Notes: generated by a model not told the origin, from the letters alone. DNA of 64,000 nucleotides from Mammaliicoccus vitulinus (GCF_029024305.1 NZ_CP118974.1:2015069-2079068), one strand, 5' to 3'; positions 8,003-21,358 are shown, numbered from the stretch's first letter. Program-made: numbers and translations.

Positions 8003-8959
8003 TTATCTAATAACATCATCTGTATTGATATTATTTTTTAATTGTTTAATTTCTTCTTTACTCGGTAAACCTTCAACATCACCTTTAACAGTCGTCACCA
8101 GTGCACCTGCATTACAAGCTTGTTCGACAGCATCATGTAAAGATAATCCGTCTATATAACCAGCTATAAATCCAGCAGCAAATCCATCTCCAGCTCCAAC
8201 TGGGTCCACAACTTCTACGTTTTTAGAAGCTTTCGCATATCCTACATGTTCATCATTTTCGTAATAAGCGCCTTCACTACCAAGTTTGACGATTACTGTT
8301 GAGGCGCCTAACGCTATGATGTTCTGAGCAATCTTTTTTTCAGACCTTTCATTAAATAGAAATGCGCCTTCGCTTATTCCTGGTAAGACAATATCGCTTA
8401 ATGAAATGATGTTTAACAACGTTTCTCGAGCTTGCGCTTCATTCCATAACTTAAGTCTTAAATTAGGATCAAATATGATTTTTAAGTTAAGCTTTTTTGC
8501 TACAGATATTAAATGGAATATCGTATCTTTACAGTTTTCACTCAATGCTGGTGTTATTCCAGTTACATATAAATACTTAAATTGTGCTACATATTCTTCA
8601 TCAATATTTGAAGTCGTCATTAAACTTGCAGCAGAACCTTTTCTATAATAATGCACGCGTGTTTGATCTTGTCGATTTTTTTCTTTTAGAAATAATCCTG
8701 TAGGTGCATCATCAGTTAAATGAACTGCATCAACATTTATACCTTCTCCACGTACAAATGAAAGAATTTTATATCCTAGCTCATCATTTCCAAGCTGACT
8801 AATCCAGCCAGTTTTAATGCCGAGCTTTTCTAAACCAATAAGCGTATTTGTCTCTGCCCCAGCAATATGAGTTGTAAAGTCATGTGCATAACGCATAGGA
8901 CCAACTTCTTTCGGAGCAAACACGACCATCGTTTCACCAATTGATAAAACATCCATCAT
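8003..8959 (-). CDS. 2-dehydro-3-deoxygalactonokinase/gluconokinase, PfkB family
   Basis: A 318-residue PfkB-type sugar kinase starting DVLSIGETMVVFAPKEVGP. Substrate-site signatures are AGAETNTLIGLEKLG and TGWISQLGNDELG; the C-terminal anion-hole and catalytic-base motif is DPVGAGDGFAAGFIAGYIDG. It phosphorylates the 2-keto-3-deoxy sugar acid made by the dehydratase. E. coli DgoK belongs to another family, so this PfkB-type enzyme is closer to KdgK and may accept both epimers. An AAAGGAG site precedes two adjacent ATG codons; the first is used here. Confidence 0.85.
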   Translation of the reverse strand: MMDVLSIGETMVVFAPKEVGPMRYAHDFTTHIAGAETNTLIGLEKLGIKTGWISQLGNDELGYKILSFVRGEGINVDAVHLTDDAPTGLFLKEKNRQDQTRVHYYRKGSAASLMTTSNIDEEYVAQFKYLYVTGITPALSENCKDTIFHLISVAKKLNLKIIFDPNLRLKLWNEAQARETLLNIISLSDIVLPGISEGAFLFNERSEKKIAQNIIALGASTVIVKLGSEGAYYENDEHVGYAKASKNVEVVDPVGAGDGFAAGFIAGYIDGLSLHDAVEQACNAGALVTTVKGDVEGLPSKEEIKQLKNNINTDDVIR

Positions 8960-8976
8960 TTCAACACTCCTTTAAG

Positions 8977-9762
8977 TTAATAACCTTCTGCGTTGTATAA
9001 TCGTGCTGACAATCCGCCATCAATGACTAAATGTTCACCAGTCATCATTTCAGAATCATCTGAAGCTAAATATTGTGCTAATTTTCCAATATCTTCTGGC
9101 TCATTAATTCTTGAAGTTGCATGTAAATCTAACACACCTTTTCTGACTTCTTCTTCGTTATCCATTGAGTCAAACCAATTTTTCAAGTGAGCTGTATTCG
9201 TAAAGCCAGGGCAAATTGCATTAACACGAATATTATATTTACCTAAGCTCAATGCCATACCTCTTGTCATGCCATTTACGCCACCTTTAGCCGCTGCATA
9301 CATGTCAGTATCAGGCAAAGTTGCAATAGAATGATTTGAAGAGATGTTGATAATTGAACCGCCACCTTGCTTTTTCATTTCAGAAATAACATGTTTGGAA
9401 CATAAGAAAGTCCCTCTTAAATCGATATTGATAATTGAATCCCAATCTTCTACTGTGGCTTCTTCAATAGACTTAAACACTGTAATACCAGCATTATTTA
9501 CAAGTGTATTAATCTGCCCATAATGTTTAATCGTTTCTTCAACCATGTTGATAATACTTTCTTCTTTAGATACATCTGTTTCAACAAAGTAAGCATCTCC
9601 TCCACTTTGCTTTATTTCTTCAACCGTTTCTTTACCAAATTCAGCATCTATTGTAGCAACGACTACTTTGGCACCTTTAAGACTTAACTGCTTAGCAATT
9701 CCTTTTCCAATTCCTTTTCCAGAACCTGTGACAATTGCAACTTGTCCATTTAAATTACTCAT
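8977..9762 (-). CDS. Short-chain dehydrogenase/reductase, likely sugar dehydrogenase
   Basis: A 261-residue SDR with the NAD(P) motif TGSGKGIGKG at residues 12-21, NNAG near 88, active-site serine in INISSNHSIA and the YAAAK catalytic pair near 157-161. It ends in GEHLVIDGGLSARL. In this operon its probable role is oxidation of a hexose such as D-galactose to the lactone feeding galactonate dehydratase; a role as another sugar-acid oxidoreductase is possible. It follows the ROK gene by 13 bp and is followed by the kinase. Confidence 0.75.
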   Translation of the reverse strand: MSNLNGQVAIVTGSGKGIGKGIAKQLSLKGAKVVVATIDAEFGKETVEEIKQSGGDAYFVETDVSKEESIINMVEETIKHYGQINTLVNNAGITVFKSIEEATVEDWDSIINIDLRGTFLCSKHVISEMKKQGGGSIINISSNHSIATLPDTDMYAAAKGGVNGMTRGMALSLGKYNIRVNAICPGFTNTAHLKNWFDSMDNEEEVRKGVLDLHATSRINEPEDIGKLAQYLASDDSEMMTGEHLVIDGGLSARLYNAEGY

Positions 9763-9775
9763 TCATTTTTCCTCC

Positions 9776-11002
9776 TTAAAATCTTTTATTAGGGTTAGGC
9801 AACGAGAATATATCTTCAACGATTAAAGAAGCTGCGCCAATCGTATATAAATCATTTTCTAAAGCAGATGTAACAATCGGCGTCTGCTTTGCTTCTTCAC
9901 CCATTACTTTTAGCTGAATGACACGCATTATATTCGGTATTAAAACATCACTTATTTGAGTTAAACTCCCTCCTAACACGATGAATTTTGGTCCAAATAA
10001 ATTAATTAAAATTGTAAATCCAAGACCGAGATTTCTTCCGATTTCTTCTGCTATATTTAAACAAAGTTCATCACCTTGATTGACTGCTTGGTAGAAATCT
10101 TCTATCGTCAAATCTTCTATATTAAACTTTTGATTTATTATGTGACTCGTTTCACCCATTTTTAGTTTGCGTTTCACTTTTTTCAAAATCGCTTTTTCTG
10201 ATGTTAAAGTTTCTAGACATCCATAATTTCCGCATGAACATAGAGGTCCATCAGGATCTATCGTTACGTGACCAATTTGTCCGGTAACATGATGTGCACC
10301 TTTAAAGATTGAACCACCATTAATAATACTTGCACCTACACCGTAATCCACGATAACTGAAATGAAATTACTTTCATCTTTACCTTGACCAAACCACATT
10401 TCTGCTAGCGCTGCACTATTACAGTCATTGTCAATTAGAACTTTTAATTGAGTAATGTTTTCTAAAATCGTCTGAATCTCTACATTTCTCCAACCTAAAT
10501 TAGGGGCAAATATATTTTTACCTTTTTCCGTATCTACTAATCCATGCATACCAACACCTATACCAAGTACTCCTATTTCCTTTTCCTTATAAGTTTGAGT
10601 GATTGAATTAATTTGTTGCCCTAAATATTCAATCATTTGATCTGGCTCTTTATGCGTATTCATCTCAATTTGTATCTCATATAAGATTTCTGCCTTTAAA
10701 TTACAAACGATAACTGTTGTAGCATAAGCACCAATTTCTAAACCGACGATGACTTTCTTCTCTTTATTAATATCTAAAGGTATCGGTTGTCTTCCTCTAA
10801 CTTTTATTTCCGATGGTTTTTCTTCAATCCATTGTTCTTCAATCAGTATAGAGACAATTTCCGAAACAGAGGGCCTAGATAATTCAATGCGGTTCGCAAT
10901 TTCAACTCTCGATATAGGTCCATGCTTTTGAATCGTTCTTAAAACAAGTTGTTTATTATAATCTTTCATCAAATTTACATTAATTCTTGAAGATTGCTTC
11001 AT
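9776..11002 (-). CDS. ROK family transcriptional repressor
   Basis: A 408-residue XylR/NagC-like regulator. Residues 15-70 are a winged helix-turn-helix (LRTIQKHGPISRVEIANRI then LSRPSVSEIVSIL). The rest is a ROK sugar-binding domain with VGLEIGAYATTV, DNDCNSAALAEMWFG, VDYGVGASIINGG and the zinc motif CSCGNYGCLETLTS. The start at 11002 follows GAGGGGG with 7 nt spacing. It heads the galactonate operon and is divergent from the symporter. I infer that it represses both sides through the AAATCNGATTT sites and is relieved by a pathway sugar. Confidence 0.85.
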   Translation of the reverse strand: MKQSSRINVNLMKDYNKQLVLRTIQKHGPISRVEIANRIELSRPSVSEIVSILIEEQWIEEKPSEIKVRGRQPIPLDINKEKKVIVGLEIGAYATTVIVCNLKAEILYEIQIEMNTHKEPDQMIEYLGQQINSITQTYKEKEIGVLGIGVGMHGLVDTEKGKNIFAPNLGWRNVEIQTILENITQLKVLIDNDCNSAALAEMWFGQGKDESNFISVIVDYGVGASIINGGSIFKGAHHVTGQIGHVTIDPDGPLCSCGNYGCLETLTSEKAILKKVKRKLKMGETSHIINQKFNIEDLTIEDFYQAVNQGDELCLNIAEEIGRNLGLGFTILINLFGPKFIVLGGSLTQISDVLIPNIMRVIQLKVMGEEAKQTPIVTSALENDLYTIGAASLIVEDIFSLPNPNKRF

Positions 11003-11080
11003 GACAGTCCCCCTCTCATTTAAGTAATGCACGATAACTAATATCTTTTTGTTATTTTAATTTATACTTGATTTTCTATT

Positions 11081-11163
11081 TGAAAAGGCTTACATTTATA
11101 ATTAAATCAGATTTTTTAGATAATTACAAATTTTTAGTTATTTAACATAATTAAATCTGATTC
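11081..11163. promoter_or_regulatory. Putative ROK operators and cre-like site
   Basis: Two palindromic AAATCNGATTT-type sites lie in the divergent region: AAATCAGATTT at 11104-11114 and AAATCTGATTC at 11153-11163. They sit inside a 14-bp direct repeat (11100-11113 and 11149-11162) with one mismatch, 49 bp apart. TGAAAAGGCTTACA at 11081-11094 matches the Gram-positive CcpA cre consensus TGAAANCGNTTNCA with one mismatch. Together they suggest induction by substrate and repression by preferred sugars. Confidence 0.5.
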
Positions 11164-11235
11164 AGAATTTTTATTCATTAATCGAATAATTGCAGTTATC
11201 TAATGTACTTATTCAAAATACTTGGAGGTAATAAA

Positions 11236-12603
11236 ATGGAAGCAAGCAATTATCGAACAAAGTTAATATTCTTCCTTGGTGCTTTAGGAGGATTGCTTTA
11301 CGGGTATGATACTGGAGTAATTTCGGGTGCTTTACTTTTCATAAAAAATGACATTCCACTTACGCATATAACTGAAGGTCTTGTTGTAAGTTCAATGTTA
11401 GTCGGCGCAATATTCGGTTCAGGGGCAAGTGGTCCTTTATCAGACAAACTTGGACGTAGAAAACTTGTCTTTATCATTTCCATTGTATTTATAATCGGTG
11501 CTTTAATACTTTCATTTGCACAGTCAATGATTGTATTAGTGATTGGTAGATTTATTATCGGCTTAGCTGTCGGAGGATCTACTGCAATCGTGCCAGTGTA
11601 TCTTTCAGAAATGGCACCTACAGATACAAGAGGTTCACTCAGTTCGTTAAATCAACTTATGATCACAATAGGTATACTCGCATCATATTTAGTAAACTAT
11701 GCTTTCGCTGATATGGAAGCTTGGAGATGGATGGTAGGTTTAGCTGTTGTACCTTCTGTTATTCTCATGATTGGCGTATACTTTATGCCGGAAAGTCCAA
11801 GATGGTTACTTGAGCACAAAAGTGAGAAAGCAGCTAGAAAAGTTATGGCTATAACACGTAAACAAGGAGAAATCGATAAAGAAATAGATGAAATGAAAGA
11901 AATCATTCATATTTCAGAAAGTACGTGGACAGTATTGAAGTCAATTTGGTTAAGACCTGTACTCGTCATTGGTTGCATATTTGCTTTATTACAACAAATC
12001 ATTGGTATAAATGCCATCATATATTATGCACCTACAATCTTTAGTCAAGCAGGATTAGGAGATGCTACAGCCATTTTAGGTACAGTAGGTATCGGTTCAG
12101 TTAATGTGATTGTGACCATTTTTGCAATTATGATTATGGATAAAATCGATCGTAAAAAACTACTTATTACAGGCAATATAGGTATGGTTAGTTCATTACT
12201 TATCATGGCAACACTCGTTTGGACAATTGGACTCGATTCAACAGTCGGTGCTTGGATTATCGTAGCATGTTTAACAATGTTCATTGTATTCTTCGCATTC
12301 ACTTGGGGACCTATTTTATGGATTGTGTTACCAGAATTATTCCCAATGAGAGCAAGAGGCGCAGCAACAGGTATTGCGACATTATCATTATCAATCGGTA
12401 GTTTATTAGTCGCTCAATTCTTCCCAATGCTCACTTCAGTTATGGGAATTGAACAAGTATTCTTGATTTTCGCAGTCATCGGTATATTTGCAATGATATT
12501 TGTTATAAAATATCTACCTGAAACAAGAGGTCGTAGTTTAGAAGAAATTGAAGTAGATTTAAGAAATAGAACATCTTCAGTAGCACTTTCTAAAATAGAT
12601 TAG
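11236..12603 (+). CDS. MFS sugar:proton symporter (sugar porter family)
   Basis: A 455-residue, 12-helix transporter of the sugar porter family (GalP, AraE, XylE relatives). Motifs are GGLLYGYDTGVISGAL in helix 1, DKLGRRK after helix 2, PESPRWLLE, LQQIIGINAIIYYAPTI in helix 7 and PETRGRSLEEIE at the end. The ATG at 11236 is preferred over an upstream codon at 11203 since TTGGAGG lies 8 nt ahead. The divergent galactonate-type operon suggests galactose or a related hexose as substrate; this is inference from context. Confidence 0.88.
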   Translation: MEASNYRTKLIFFLGALGGLLYGYDTGVISGALLFIKNDIPLTHITEGLVVSSMLVGAIFGSGASGPLSDKLGRRKLVFIISIVFIIGALILSFAQSMIVLVIGRFIIGLAVGGSTAIVPVYLSEMAPTDTRGSLSSLNQLMITIGILASYLVNYAFADMEAWRWMVGLAVVPSVILMIGVYFMPESPRWLLEHKSEKAARKVMAITRKQGEIDKEIDEMKEIIHISESTWTVLKSIWLRPVLVIGCIFALLQQIIGINAIIYYAPTIFSQAGLGDATAILGTVGIGSVNVIVTIFAIMIMDKIDRKKLLITGNIGMVSSLLIMATLVWTIGLDSTVGAWIIVACLTMFIVFFAFTWGPILWIVLPELFPMRARGAATGIATLSLSIGSLLVAQFFPMLTSVMGIEQVFLIFAVIGIFAMIFVIKYLPETRGRSLEEIEVDLRNRTSSVALSKID

Positions 12604-12611
12604 TAAAACAA

Positions 12612-12653
12612 AAAAATCTCTTCACTAGGCTATAACCTAATGAAGAGATTTTT
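12612..12653. terminator. Bidirectional terminator between symporter and sufB
   Basis: Arms around AAATCTCTTCACTAGG and CCTAATGAAGAGATTT form the stem, with A and T tracts outside. It serves the convergent symporter and suf transcripts. The same element in opposite orientation and with one change lies at 23439-23474. Confidence 0.8.
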
Positions 12654-12705
12654 AATTTTAAGAATGGGTATTGATGCCCAAACTATCTATTTTTGTAATG
12701 AATAA

Positions 12706-14103
12706 TTAACCGATAGAACCTTCCATTTCAAACTTGATTAGGCGGTTCATTTCAACTGCATATTCCATTGGTAATTCTTTAGTGAATGGTTCAATGAAGC
12801 CCATTACGATCATTTCAGTAGCTTCTTCTTCTGAAATACCACGGCTCATTAAGTAGAATAACTGTTCTTCAGATACTTTAGAAACTTTCGCTTCGTGTTC
12901 TAATGAAATGTTATCGTTCATAATTTCATTATAAGGAATTGTATCTGATGTAGATTCGTTATCCATGATTAACGTATCACACTCAATGTTAGAACGAGCA
13001 CCAGTTGCTTTACGGCCAAAGTGTACTTGTCCACGGTAAACTACTTTACCGCCATTTTTAGAAATAGATTTAGATACAATAGTTGATGAAGTATTTGGCG
13101 CTTTATGAATCATTTTAGCTCCAGCATCTTGTACTTGTCCTTTACCTGCAAGTGCGATAGATAAAGTCATACCTCTAGCGCCTTCTTCAAGTAAGAAACA
13201 AGATGGATATTTCATCGTTAATTTAGAACCTAAGTTACCATCAATCCATTCCATCGTACCATTCTCATAAACAAATGTACGTTTTGTAACTAAGTTGAAA
13301 ACGTTGTTTGCCCAGTTTTGAATAGTTGTGTAACGGCAGTATGCATCTTTTTTAACAATAATTTCAACGACAGCTGAGTGTAGTGAATTTGTTGTATAAA
13401 CAGGTGCTGTACAACCTTCAACATAGTGTACTGAAGAACCTTCGTCAGCAATGATTAAAGTTCTTTCGAATTGACCCATGTTTTCTGAGTTAATTCTGAA
13501 ATATGCTTGAAGTGGTGTTTCAAGTTTTATACCTTTTGGTACATAAATGAATGATCCACCTGACCATACTGCTGAGTTTAATGCTGAGAATTTATTATCT
13601 GCAGCTGGGATAACAGATGCGAAATATTCTTTGAATAATTCTTCGTTTTCACGTAATGCTGAATCAGTATCTTTAAAGATAATACCTTGATCTTCTAAAT
13701 CTTGTTCCATGTTATGGTAAACAACTTCTGATTCATATTGCGCTGATACACCTGCAAGATATTTTTGTTCTGCTTCTGGTATACCAAGTTTATCGAAAGT
13801 ATTTTTAATTTCTTCTGGTACTTCATCCCATGAACGTTCTGAACGTTCTGATGGTTTTACATAATAAGTGATTTCATCAAAGTTTAATTCTGTTAAATCC
13901 CCACCCCACATAGGCATAGGCATTTTGTAGAATTGTTTTAATGATTTCAAACGAAAATCAAGCATCCATTGTGGTTCGTCTTTCATTTCAGATATTTTTC
14001 TAACGATATCTTCTGTTAAACCTCTACCTGAACGGAAAATAGAAACGTCTTCATCATGGAAGCCATATTTATAATCTCCAACTTCTGGTGATTTTTTAGC
14101 CAT
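12706..14103 (-). CDS. sufB: Fe-S cluster assembly scaffold SufB
   Basis: A 465-residue protein nearly collinear with S. aureus SufB. It has the characteristic beta-helix core ([66 protein letters not shown]) and the C-terminal [20 protein letters not shown]. With SufC and SufD it forms the scaffold on which Fe-S clusters are built. I chose [11 protein letters not shown] at 14103 because GAGGAG lies upstream and the S. aureus protein starts the same way. Last gene of sufCDSUB. Confidence 0.95.
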   Translation of the reverse strand: MAKKSPEVGDYKYGFHDEDVSIFRSGRGLTEDIVRKISEMKDEPQWMLDFRLKSLKQFYKMPMPMWGGDLTELNFDEITYYVKPSERSERSWDEVPEEIKNTFDKLGIPEAEQKYLAGVSAQYESEVVYHNMEQDLEDQGIIFKDTDSALRENEELFKEYFASVIPAADNKFSALNSAVWSGGSFIYVPKGIKLETPLQAYFRINSENMGQFERTLIIADEGSSVHYVEGCTAPVYTTNSLHSAVVEIIVKKDAYCRYTTIQNWANNVFNLVTKRTFVYENGTMEWIDGNLGSKLTMKYPSCFLLEEGARGMTLSIALAGKGQVQDAGAKMIHKAPNTSSTIVSKSISKNGGKVVYRGQVHFGRKATGARSNIECDTLIMDNESTSDTIPYNEIMNDNISLEHEAKVSKVSEEQLFYLMSRGISEEEATEMIVMGFIEPFTKELPMEYAVEMNRLIKFEMEGSIG

Positions 14104-14149
14104 TTTCTTCACTCCTCTTTTATAATAGCGTTCGCCCATTTTTCAAAAG

Positions 14150-17163
<3,014 letters not shown>

Positions 17164-17198
17164 TTATACTCCTCCTACTTGACTATAATTCTTATATA

Positions 17199-17978
17199 TT
17201 ACTCAGCGTTGATTGTTTCGTCTTCAATGTTTAGTTCGTCTTTAATCCACTCGTAACCTTCTTCTTCAAGACGTCTCGCTAATTCTTCGCCACCTGATTT
17301 TACAACGCGACCTTGCATCATAACGTGTACGAAGTCTGGTGTAATATAATTTAATAGTCTTTGATAGTGAGTAATAATTAAGCAACCAAAGTCTTCACCG
17401 CGCATTTTGTTAATACCTGTTGATACAACTTTTAATGCGTCGATATCTAAACCTGAGTCGATTTCATCTAAGATAGCAAACTTAGGTTCTAACATCATTA
17501 ATTGCAGAATTTCATTACGTTTTTTCTCACCGCCAGAGAAACCTTCGTTAAGGTATCTTTGAGCCATGTCTTGATCCATTTCTAATAGATCCATTTCTTT
17601 ATCTAATTTCTTAATGAATTGCATTAAGTTAATTTCGTCGCCTTCTTCACGTTTAGCATTTATAGCAGAACGTAAGAAATCAGCATTTGTCACACCAGAA
17701 ATTTCTGATGGATATTGCATAGCTAGGAATAAACCAGCTTGAGCACGTTTATCAACTTCCATTTCTAATACATTTTCACCATCTAAAAGGATTTCACCTT
17801 TAGTTACGTCGTATTTAGGGTGACCCATGATTGCTGATGATAAAGTTGATTTACCAGTACCGTTTGGTCCCATGATTGCGTGAATTTCACCTTGTTGTAT
17901 CGTTAAATCTACGCCTTTAAGAATTTCCTTGCCTTCGATTTCTACGTGTAAATCTTTGATTTCTAATTTTGATGCCAT
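17199..17978 (-). CDS. sufC: Fe-S assembly ATPase SufC
   Basis: A 259-residue ABC-type ATPase with Walker [20 protein letters not shown]-loop [15 protein letters not shown], signature [17 protein letters not shown], Walker [19 protein letters not shown] and switch histidine [11 protein letters not shown]. It drives conformational change in the SufBD scaffold. First gene of the operon; a GGAGGG site stands upstream. The 340 bp upstream hold the promoter and a CodY-like and a Fur-like motif. Confidence 0.95.
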   Translation of the reverse strand: MASKLEIKDLHVEIEGKEILKGVDLTIQQGEIHAIMGPNGTGKSTLSSAIMGHPKYDVTKGEILLDGENVLEMEVDKRAQAGLFLAMQYPSEISGVTNADFLRSAINAKREEGDEINLMQFIKKLDKEMDLLEMDQDMAQRYLNEGFSGGEKKRNEILQLMMLEPKFAILDEIDSGLDIDALKVVSTGINKMRGEDFGCLIITHYQRLLNYITPDFVHVMMQGRVVKSGGEELARRLEEEGYEWIKDELNIEDETINAE

Positions 17979-18170
17979 ATTATTTTTTCCCTCCAGAGAA
18001 TTTATTCACATTTAAAAAAGATAACCCAATATTATCTTTTCTAGTTTATAATAATTTTAATGTAACGTCAAAGTTTGTTATGAATCTTTACCTCTCATAT
18101 TATAACGTAGTTACACGGGCAATTAAACATTTTCGCTCAATTTATATAGAAGAAACTCTTCATATTTCGC

Positions 18171-18208
18171 ATTTTTCTGAAAATTTTTCCAAATGATAAT
18201 CATTTCAA
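18171..18208. promoter_or_regulatory. CodY-like and Fur-like motifs upstream of sufC
   Basis: ATTTTTCTGAAAATT at 18171-18185 matches the CodY consensus AATTTTCWGAAAATT with one mismatch. TGATAATCATTTCAA at 18194-18208 matches the left arm and spacer of the 7-1-7 Fur/PerR-type box but has mismatches in the right arm. They lie about 200 bp from sufC and 110 bp before the small membrane gene at 18318; which gene they serve is unclear. Apart from these, 17979-18317 holds no gene. Confidence 0.3.
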
Positions 18209-18317
18209 TCTATTCTCAATTTATAAATATTCTATTTGAATGGCTTAAGAAGGCTATTTATTAATTTTTATACTATAATAATGATAATTAAATATACATA
18301 TTAGAAAGGAAGTTCAC

Positions 18318-18554
18318 ATGAAACGTTATGAACAATTCGCATTTGTCATTAGTGCAATATGCGCATTTATACTTTTATTAAATTTAGTAGGTGTTTTCAA
18401 TATAAATAGCCTATTTAATACATTACTAACTGCAGCTACAATAGCAAGTATTGCAACATTTAATGTAAGAAACTATAGATCAATTGGCATCATTTTATAT
18501 GCAATAGCAGTATTTATGGTTGTTATTTATTTTGCTAATGACTTGTTAGCTTAA
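18318..18554 (+). CDS. Small membrane protein, unknown function
   Basis: A 78-residue protein, almost wholly hydrophobic, with three likely membrane segments (about 9-27, 32-50 and 57-76) and a short basic loop (NVRNYRSIG). AGAAAGGAAG precedes the ATG. I do not recognise a family. It is a single-gene unit between the divergent suf promoter region and the convergent metQ, closed by the hairpin at 18582-18617. Confidence 0.65.
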   Translation: MKRYEQFAFVISAICAFILLLNLVGVFNINSLFNTLLTAATIASIATFNVRNYRSIGIILYAIAVFMVVIYFANDLLA

Positions 18555-18581
18555 GTATAAAATAGAATTAAGAAATATATT

Positions 18582-18617
18582 AAAAGAGCATCTAACCTTT
18601 TGGCTAGATGCTCTTTT
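18582..18617. terminator. Bidirectional terminator between small ORF and metQ
   Basis: AAAAGAGCATCTA pairs with TAGATGCTCTTTT; flanking A and T tracts allow use in both directions by the convergent genes. Confidence 0.8.
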
Positions 18618-18625
18618 GCTTTTTA

Positions 18626-19447
18626 TTATTTAGCTGCGATGACTGCACCATCGTATTTTTTGTCGATGAAGTCTTTAATTTCTTTTGATTGTAATACTTT
18701 CATTAATGCTTTAATTTTCTTATCGTCTTTATGTCCTTCTTGAACAGCGATAAGGTTAGCATATGGTGATTCTTTACCTTCTACTGCGATTGAATCTTTA
18801 ATTGGATTTAATCCTTGTTCAATTGCGAAGTTAGAGTTGATGATTGTCGCGTCACCTTCGTCTGCTTGGTAAGATTTTGGTAAGAATTCTGCTGATTGTT
18901 TATTATTAAATTTAATATTTTTCTTATTTTCAGTAATGTCGTCAAATGTCGCATCTACTGGATCAACGCCATCTTTAATTTTGATTAAGTCTGCTTTTTT
19001 GAAGAATGCTAAAAATCTTCCTTCTTCAGCTGGGTTGTTTGAAACATATACAGTAGCATTTTTTGGTAAGTCTTCTAATTTTTTATGTTTTTTAGAGTAA
19101 ACTGCCATTGGTTCTAAGTGTACATTTCCTGCTGATTCAATTTTATAACCTTTTTCTTTAGCTTCTTTATCTAAATATGGTGTGTGTTGGAAGAAGTTTG
19201 CATCAAGTTCACCTTTATCTAATAATTTGTTAGGTGTTGTATAATCGTTAATTGTCTTGATGTCTAAATCATAACCTTCTTTTTTAAGAAGTGGCTTTGC
19301 TTCTTCTAAAATTTCAGCGTGAGGTGCTGGTGATGCACCAATTTTAATTGTTTCATTCTTCTCTTTTTTGTCACCACTACCTCCACCACAAGCAACTAGA
19401 ACAACTGCTAAAATCGAAATAAATAATAAACTAAATACTTTTTTCAT
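18626..19447 (-). CDS. metQ: Methionine-binding lipoprotein MetQ
   Basis: A 273-residue lipoprotein of the NLPA family. The signal peptide MKKVFSLLFISILAVVLVAC ends in a lipobox with Cys20, followed by a GGGSGDKKEK linker. The binding domain shows IKIGASPAPHAEILEEAKP, NFFQHTPYLDKEAKEKGY and the C-terminal KEIKDFIDKKYDGAVIAA. It captures methionine for MetNI. The start at 19447 is chosen over codons 24 residues upstream because it begins the signal peptide and has AAGGAG ahead. Third gene of metNIQ. Confidence 0.93.
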   Translation of the reverse strand: MKKVFSLLFISILAVVLVACGGGSGDKKEKNETIKIGASPAPHAEILEEAKPLLKKEGYDLDIKTINDYTTPNKLLDKGELDANFFQHTPYLDKEAKEKGYKIESAGNVHLEPMAVYSKKHKKLEDLPKNATVYVSNNPAEEGRFLAFFKKADLIKIKDGVDPVDATFDDITENKKNIKFNNKQSAEFLPKSYQADEGDATIINSNFAIEQGLNPIKDSIAVEGKESPYANLIAVQEGHKDDKKIKALMKVLQSKEIKDFIDKKYDGAVIAAK

Positions 19448-19460
19448 GTAAAACACTCCT

Positions 19461-20156
19461 TTAACGTTTATCAATTCTTTTAACAATAATATCTCCAATA
19501 AATTGGATAACAAAAACAATAATTAATATAAAGATAGTTGAAATCAAAATGACATCATTTTGGTTTCGCGTAAATCCTGTTAAGTAAGCTAAGTTACCTA
19601 ATCCACCTGCACCAATTACACCAGCAATAGCTGTTGAACCTACTAACGCAATGGCTGTAACCGTGATTCCTGAAACTAACGCAGGTAGTGATTCTTTAAT
19701 TAATACTTTTCTTACGACAGTCCATGTTGTAGCACCCATCGATACTGCCGCTTCAATAACACCTTTATCAATTTCTTTCATGCCTATTTCTACTAATCTA
19801 GCATAGAATGGTGAAGCACCAATGATTAACGCTGGTAACGCACCTTTAGGACCACTTATTGTACCTAATAAAATATCTGTAAAAGGTAATAATAATAGAA
19901 TTAAAATAATGAATGGTATGGCTCTAAATAAGTTAACAACGAATGACACGATTGAATAAAACACGCGTGAGCTTTTCGATGTTCCTTTAGATGTTAAAAA
20001 TAATAACGTACCTAGTATTAAACCAAATACTAATGTAAATACTGTTGAAATGACTGTCATATATAACGTTTCATATAATGCTTCCCAAACATCATCCCAT
20101 CTAACATTTGGCATTGTAATCATTTCAGTAATAATATCTCCAAATGACTTATTCAC
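19461..20156 (-). CDS. metI: Methionine ABC transporter permease MetI
   Basis: A 231-residue permease with about five membrane segments and the binding-protein-dependent permease signature [19 protein letters not shown]. Other family sequence: [18 protein letters not shown] and [21 protein letters not shown] start with AGAGGTG upstream; it overlaps the end of metN by 8 bp. Confidence 0.92.
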   Translation of the reverse strand: MNKSFGDIITEMITMPNVRWDDVWEALYETLYMTVISTVFTLVFGLILGTLLFLTSKGTSKSSRVFYSIVSFVVNLFRAIPFIILILLLLPFTDILLGTISGPKGALPALIIGASPFYARLVEIGMKEIDKGVIEAAVSMGATTWTVVRKVLIKESLPALVSGITVTAIALVGSTAIAGVIGAGGLGNLAYLTGFTRNQNDVILISTIFILIIVFVIQFIGDIIVKRIDKR

Positions 20157-21174
20157 TTACATTCACCTCTACTTTCACTCCTAGATCATTTAGTTCTTTT
20201 TTAATTTGATCTTTAGAATAATCTCCTTGAGGTAAATGCACAATCATATGTCCGAATGTGCCGTTTTGTGTTAACTTAACATCACCTTCAATGACGTTAA
20301 TATCTACATTATACTTCTTAATAATTTTAGCTAATACAGGATTAGCAATTGTCCCACCGACAAAATTCAATTTCCAAATTTCACCGTTCGGTTGTTCTGC
20401 TCTAAAATCTGCTAATGTTCTTTGAAGATCATCTGCTTTTAAATCATCTTTCACAAAGCGTTGTGTAACATATGTTTGAGGGTTATTAAATACACTTATA
20501 ACTTCTCCCTCTTCGACAAATTTACCATTTTCCATGACTGCCACGTGGTCACATATTTTTCTAATGACATGCATTTCATGTGTAATAAGTATAATTGTTA
20601 AATTCATTTCTTTATTTATGTCTACTAATAAATCTAATATTTCATCAGTAGTTTGAGGATCTAATGCACTTGTTGCTTCGTCGCACAATAATACATGCGG
20701 ATCGTTAGCTAAAGCTCTAGCAATACCAACTCTTTGCTTTTGTCCACCTGATAATTGTGATGGATAAGCATTCTCTCGACCTTCAAGCCCTACTCTTTTA
20801 ATAAGTGCTTTCGTCTTTTCATTAATTTCACTTTTTGATACACCTGCAATTTCTAATGGAAATGCGATGTTATCTTTAACTGTTCTAGACCAAAGTAAAT
20901 TAAAATGTTGGAATATCATGCTTACTTTTTGTCTTTTTTGTCTGAGATCTCGTTTAGACAGTTTGCCAATATTAGCACCATCTACTATAACTTCACCCTC
21001 AGTTGGTGTTTCAAGGCCATTAAACATTCGGATTAATGTACTTTTTCCAGCTCCAGAAAAACCAATTACACCATATATACTTCCTTTATCTATATTTAAG
21101 TCAACATGGTCAACAGCTGTTATGTCACCTTTTTTTGTTTTGAAAGTTTTAACAACTTTATTTAACTCAATCAA
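20149..21174 (-). CDS. metN: Methionine ABC transporter ATPase MetN
   Basis: A 341-residue ATPase with Walker [20 protein letters not shown], signature [19 protein letters not shown], Walker [18 protein letters not shown], and the C-terminal NIL/ACT-like domain (about 265-341) that senses methionine in MetN proteins. TTG start with AGGAGG 8 nt upstream. It begins 26 bp after the riboswitch terminator, so expression should be shut off by SAM. Confidence 0.94.
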   Translation of the reverse strand: MIELNKVVKTFKTKKGDITAVDHVDLNIDKGSIYGVIGFSGAGKSTLIRMFNGLETPTEGEVIVDGANIGKLSKRDLRQKRQKVSMIFQHFNLLWSRTVKDNIAFPLEIAGVSKSEINEKTKALIKRVGLEGRENAYPSQLSGGQKQRVGIARALANDPHVLLCDEATSALDPQTTDEILDLLVDINKEMNLTIILITHEMHVIRKICDHVAVMENGKFVEEGEVISVFNNPQTYVTQRFVKDDLKADDLQRTLADFRAEQPNGEIWKLNFVGGTIANPVLAKIIKKYNVDINVIEGDVKLTQNGTFGHMIVHLPQGDYSKDQIKKELNDLGVKVEVNVSE

Positions 21175-21200
21175 ATCTGCTGCCTCCTAATCTCTAAATT

Positions 21201-21358
21201 AAAAACGCCTCACTCTAATTGACAAGAGAAAGGCGTTTGAAAGATGTCTTTCTCTCATCTCCAAAAGTTTACACTTTTTGTGAATTGGCACCATTTCATT
21301 TATATGACGGTTGCCGGGCTTCATAGGGCACATCCCTCCACCTCTCTTGATAAGAGTT
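21201..21358 (-). ncRNA. SAM-I (S-box) riboswitch with terminator
   Basis: On the minus strand the leader shows the S-box conserved blocks in order: CTTATCAAGAGAGGTGGAGG, GGGATGTGCCCTATGAAGCC, CCGGCAACC, AATGGTGCCAATTC and GGAGATGAGAG. An intrinsic terminator follows (AAACGCCTTTCTCTTG pairing with AGTGAGGCGTTTTT, 21201-21238). SAM binding would favour this terminator and stop metNIQ transcription. Confidence 0.95.
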
